Source of the DNA: an uncultured Erysipelotrichales bacterium
GTDB taxonomy: Bacteria > Bacillota_I > Bacilli_A > Erysipelotrichales > Coprobacillaceae
Direction of reading: 5' to 3'
Assembly: GCA_910579135.1 (NCBI GenBank)
Contig: CAJTTM010000002.1
Location: forward strand, 122,750-186,749
Length of the DNA: 64,000 bases
The notes under the pieces are model-generated. The model was not told the DNA's origin and made no database searches. It was given only the letters and a program-made list of their open reading frames with translations. A program made the translations under genes and the position numbers. Of the stretch, positions 61,261 through 64,000 are shown in pieces. Each line of letters starts with the position of its first letter. Within the stretch, counting starts at the first letter, position 1.

Positions 61261-62524
61261 CTTTATCGTCTTCTTCGATTAAAGTTAATTTTAATTGAAC
61301 GATTCTGTTCTTATCTACTTTTTCAATTGTTAATACTGATCCATCTATCTCTATTGATTGATGAATTTCAGGACTTCCATGAAATTGACCTAACACTAAT
61401 CCTCCAATTGATTCAAAATCTTCAGATATAAAATGAGTATGACATTCTTCATTAACCTCATCTATATTAACACTTCCATCAATTAAATATTCATTATGTC
61501 CTAAATCTATAATAAAGTTTTCTTCTTCATCATATTCATCATCAATTTCTCCCACAATTTCTTCAACAATATCCTCTAATGTCACAATTCCACTCATTAC
61601 TCCATATTCATCTAAAACTACTGAAAAAGAAATATGTTCTTTTCTCATTGTTTCAAATACATCTGAAACATGATTAAATTCATATACATAAAAAGTTTCT
61701 CTAGTAAAATCTTTAACATTAAATTTAGATTTTATAACTTTAGACAATATTAAATCTTTAATATAAACTACACCTATAATTTCATCAAACGATTCAGAAT
61801 GAACAGGTATTCTTGAAAATTGACACTCTCTAAAGACATCCATCAATTCATTATAACTTATATCATCACTAACACTAACCACATGAATACGTGGAGTCAT
61901 AATTTCTTTTATTTCTGTATCACCAAACTCAAAAACATTGTGTATCATTTCTTTTTCTTCATCTTCTAATACACCTTCCTCATGTGAAACAGTAACTATA
62001 GTCTTTAAATCTTCTTCTGTCATCGTTGGTCCATTTTGATTGTTTCCACCAAGCAATTTGATAAAAACACCTGCAACAACATTAAGGATCATAACAATTG
62101 GTCCACATATAAATGTTATGAATCTAATTAAATAACATAAACTAAACGCTAATTTTTCTGCATTTCTAGTTGCTAATGTTTTAGGAGTCATTTCTCCAAA
62201 TATTAAAACTATCAATGTTACAAAACCAGTCGCAATCGCAACACCAGTACTTCCTTCTCCAAATACTGAAATAATAAAAGATGTTGTTAAAGATGAAGCA
62301 GCCATATTGACTAAATTATTTCCAATTAAAATTCCACCTAATAATTTATCTGGATTTTCTAATAATCGATCAATAATTTTCGCTTTCTTATTGTTATCCT
62401 CTGCTAAAGTTCTTATTCTTATTTTGTTTACTGACATAAAGGCAGTCTCACTACAAGAAAATAATGCTGATAATGCAATTAAAATAATAAAAAATATAAT
62501 CATTAATATCTGATTCGGGTCCAC
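61247..62524 (-). CDS. CNNM/CBS-domain transporter-like protein (HlyC/CorC family)
   Basis: A 425-residue membrane protein. A CNNM (DUF21) region with about four helices spans 1-190 (LSALFSCSETAFMSVNKIRI; FGEMTPKTLATRNAEKLAF). It is followed by a CBS pair (about 205-330, IMTPRIHVVSVSDDISYNEL; DEYGVMSGIVTLEDIVEEIV) and a C-terminal CorC_HlyC domain (DGSVNIDEVNEECHTHF, SIGGLVLGQF). Related proteins handle magnesium or cobalt; hemolysin activity is not implied. GTG start at 62524 with GGAG 11 bases upstream. Confidence 0.93.
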   Translation of the reverse strand: MDPNQILMIIFFIILIALSALFSCSETAFMSVNKIRIRTLAEDNNKKAKIIDRLLENPDKLLGGILIGNNLVNMAASSLTTSFIISVFGEGSTGVAIATGFVTLIVLIFGEMTPKTLATRNAEKLAFSLCYLIRFITFICGPIVMILNVVAGVFIKLLGGNNQNGPTMTEEDLKTIVTVSHEEGVLEDEEKEMIHNVFEFGDTEIKEIMTPRIHVVSVSDDISYNELMDVFRECQFSRIPVHSESFDEIIGVVYIKDLILSKVIKSKFNVKDFTRETFYVYEFNHVSDVFETMRKEHISFSVVLDEYGVMSGIVTLEDIVEEIVGEIDDEYDEEENFIIDLGHNEYLIDGSVNIDEVNEECHTHFISEDFESIGGLVLGQFHGSPEIHQSIEIDGSVLTIEKVDKNRIVQLKLTLIEEDDKEKHD

Positions 62525-62657
62525 TTATAAAATATCTCCTTCATTCATAAATTTATACAATGTTAATATATATATAATAAAAAGTCAAATAACTTCTGTA
62601 TAATAGTATAATCTATTTTTTTAAATATTCAATAACTATTTTTTTAAGGAGGAAAAA

Positions 62658-63341
62658 ATGTATACAATTGGTATAACTGCAAGATATGATTTAGATAAAA
62701 AAAATATCATTTTAAGAGAAACATATCGAAAATGGTTAAAAAAGGATTTCAGAATTAAACTTATTATTCCAAACGATCAAAGGGAATACAATGACATTCT
62801 AAATACTTGTGATTTATTAATTATTAATGGCGGTGATGATATTAATCCAACCTACTATCACGAAAAAAACTATCATTCATTACTGGAAGATCCAATCATT
62901 GAACAATTAGATTTAGATCTCATTGACCTATTTTATAAAGCACATAAGCCAATAATTGGTATTTGTAGAGGAATACAAATTATTAATGTCTATTTTAAAG
63001 GTAGCTTAATTCAGGAAATAAAAAACTACAATACAATGATTGATCATCAAAAAAATCAACATCATCTTGTTATTAATAAAAATACAGTACTTGGAAAATA
63101 TTTTAAAGAGAATATTGTTGTTAATTCATTTCACCATCAATGTATAAAAGAAATAGCCCCAAAATTTAATATATCTGCAATTAGTGAAGATGGTTTCATT
63201 GAAGCTATAGAAAAAGATAATATCATTGGAGTTCAATGGCATCCAGAATTAATGGATGATATCCATAAAACACTTTTCATAAAAATGATAAAAGCTTTAC
63301 TTATCAATCATTATGATAAAAATTCTCAGCTTCTTCAATAG
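62658..63341 (+). CDS. Class I glutamine amidotransferase-like hydrolase (PuuD/C26 family)
   Basis: A 227-residue gamma-glutamyl hydrolase-type enzyme. Catalytic Cys is in IIGICRGIQIINV, His in GVQWHPELMDD, and the NGGDDINPTYYHE segment is typical of the family that includes gamma-glutamyl-GABA hydrolase. The second catalytic region VNSFHHQCIKEIAP is present. Substrate unknown. AAGGAGGAA before the ATG. Its last 38 bases overlap the converging DUF4125 gene. Confidence 0.9.
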   Translation: MYTIGITARYDLDKKNIILRETYRKWLKKDFRIKLIIPNDQREYNDILNTCDLLIINGGDDINPTYYHEKNYHSLLEDPIIEQLDLDLIDLFYKAHKPIIGICRGIQIINVYFKGSLIQEIKNYNTMIDHQKNQHHLVINKNTVLGKYFKENIVVNSFHHQCIKEIAPKFNISAISEDGFIEAIEKDNIIGVQWHPELMDDIHKTLFIKMIKALLINHYDKNSQLLQ

Positions 63342-63906
63342 AAGAATAACCATATAATTTAACAGTTTCTTTTAAAATATTAATAACTATATTCTCATTT
63401 TTTTGTAACATATCAAGAATCATTTGTCCATATAAGTAAAGTGTATGAAATGAATAAGTTGATAATTCACCCCTTAAATATGTTTCAAACGAAGTATCTT
63501 CATCATTATCTTGAGAAGAATGAGTTTTCCTAGAAAGATAAGATAAATAAGGATACATTTCATTCATTTCCATGCGCATATTAACCTCTATAGAAACTAT
63601 AGCATCAATTAACTCTTCTTGCTCTATAGATAATTCTATAAGATTATCCTTTATCTTTAAATAATAACTATAATCAGTAAACTTCATCATATATGCATAC
63701 TTCTCGGTTAATGGGTTTCTATTCTCAATACAAAAATTTTTCAAATCATTTAAATATGATTCTAAAACGTTAGGATAAAAAACCTTAAATTGAGCAAATC
63801 GTTGTTTATAAAATGTGTCGAAATCATCTTGGCAATCTGCTCTGCCACCTATATTATTAACATTTTGAAAAAAATTCCATTCAATTCCAATAATTTCATC
63901 AATCAT
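63304..63906 (-). CDS. DUF4125 family protein
   Basis: A 200-residue protein of the DUF4125 family, recognisable by EWNFFQNVNNIGGRADCQDD near the start. Function unknown. AAGGAG lies 8 bases before the ATG. The conserved NVNNxGGRAxCQDD segment with its Cys, Gln and Asp residues suggests a catalytic or metal site, but nothing proves it. It converges on the PuuD-like gene with a 38-base overlap. Confidence 0.8.
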   Translation of the reverse strand: MIDEIIGIEWNFFQNVNNIGGRADCQDDFDTFYKQRFAQFKVFYPNVLESYLNDLKNFCIENRNPLTEKYAYMMKFTDYSYYLKIKDNLIELSIEQEELIDAIVSIEVNMRMEMNEMYPYLSYLSRKTHSSQDNDEDTSFETYLRGELSTYSFHTLYLYGQMILDMLQKNENIVINILKETVKLYGYSSIEEAENFYHND

Positions 63907-63944
63907 CCTAAAATCTCCTTAAATATAACTACTTATATTTTTAT

Positions 63945-63974
63945 AAAAAAAAGGATTTCTTAAAGTAGAAATCC
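63945..63974 (-). terminator. Terminator of an unseen minus-strand gene or RNA at the right edge
   Basis: GGATTTCT and AGAAATCC form an 8-bp stem with a six-base loop, followed by eight Ts on the minus strand. It ends a transcript entering from beyond the right edge; the adjoining 20 bases are unusually GC-rich. Confidence 0.75.
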
Positions 63975-64000
63975 ATATAGGAGGCGGCAGCTCGCTATTG

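Overview
The window is a chromosomal segment from a very AT-rich, endospore-forming member of the Bacillota. The best guess is the Erysipelotrichia/Coprobacillaceae group of gut bacteria. This rests on the low GC content, strong AGGAG-type ribosome sites, frequent TTG starts, spore genes (spoIVA, cotE), Bacillota-type gene orders (yceD-rpmF beside tmcAL; ypmB-dnaD-nth; recU-pbp1 beside gpsB; mraZ-rsmH-ftsL-pbp) and a CIRCE-controlled clpB. The taxon is inferred from gene content; no rRNA gene is present to confirm it. Most genes lie on the minus strand.

Layout. 1-1303: end of pyrI and all of pyrB (aspartate carbamoyltransferase). 1348-2229: Rpn-type nuclease/transposase-like gene. 2412-6238: a shortened division and cell-wall cluster (mraZ, rsmH, ftsL, PASTA-type transpeptidase). 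6372-8033: unknown protein, L32 and YceD, with tmcAL diverging at 8241. 9395-13852: Spx/ArsC-like protein, Tex, Nudix hydrolase and PepV dipeptidase. 13908: a tRNA-Leu(GAG) with its own promoter and terminator. 14031-17613: small regulators, then a large secreted glucosaminidase with five Ig-like repeats. 17730-20408: MetA, a dGTPase-family protein and free-methionine sulfoxide reductase.

20624-26880 is the accessory part: a decayed IS200/IS605 tnpA, a 57-residue orphan ORF, a membrane-anchored unknown protein, TfoX-like and GNAT proteins, a possible IS3-type solo end, a GH25 lysozyme with Ig-like repeats and a third repeat-bearing exoprotein. 27005-34552: citrate synthase, HAD phosphatase, AI-2E-type permease, polysaccharide deacetylase, an unknown protein and a CtpE-like P-type ATPase. 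34693-37349: clpB under two CIRCE operators. 37424-41257: gpsB diverging from recU-pbp1. 41440-41955: a broken C1A-type cysteine peptidase gene. 41988-45791: a 1267-residue wall-anchored surface protein. 45920-50303: nth, dnaD, ypmB, YugP protease, HU and SpoIVA. 50357-56940: a flavodoxin-like pair, aminotransferase plus malic enzyme, CotE, a phosphoesterase and IMP dehydrogenase. 57008-63906: ABC transporter, a TrmA/RlmD-like protein lacking its catalytic motifs, BrkB-like and CNNM/CBS membrane proteins, a glutamine-amidotransferase-like hydrolase and a DUF4125 protein.

Together these genes cover cell-wall synthesis and remodelling (two PBPs, FtsL, GpsB, two lytic enzymes, a deacetylase), spore coat assembly, heat-shock control and nucleotide synthesis. 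I see no CRISPR array, prophage, rRNA operon or recognisable defence island. The most unusual items are the TrmA-like pseudoenzyme that kept its Fe-S cysteines, the double CIRCE at clpB, the family of repeat-bearing exoproteins and two gene remnants that standard ORF calling misses.
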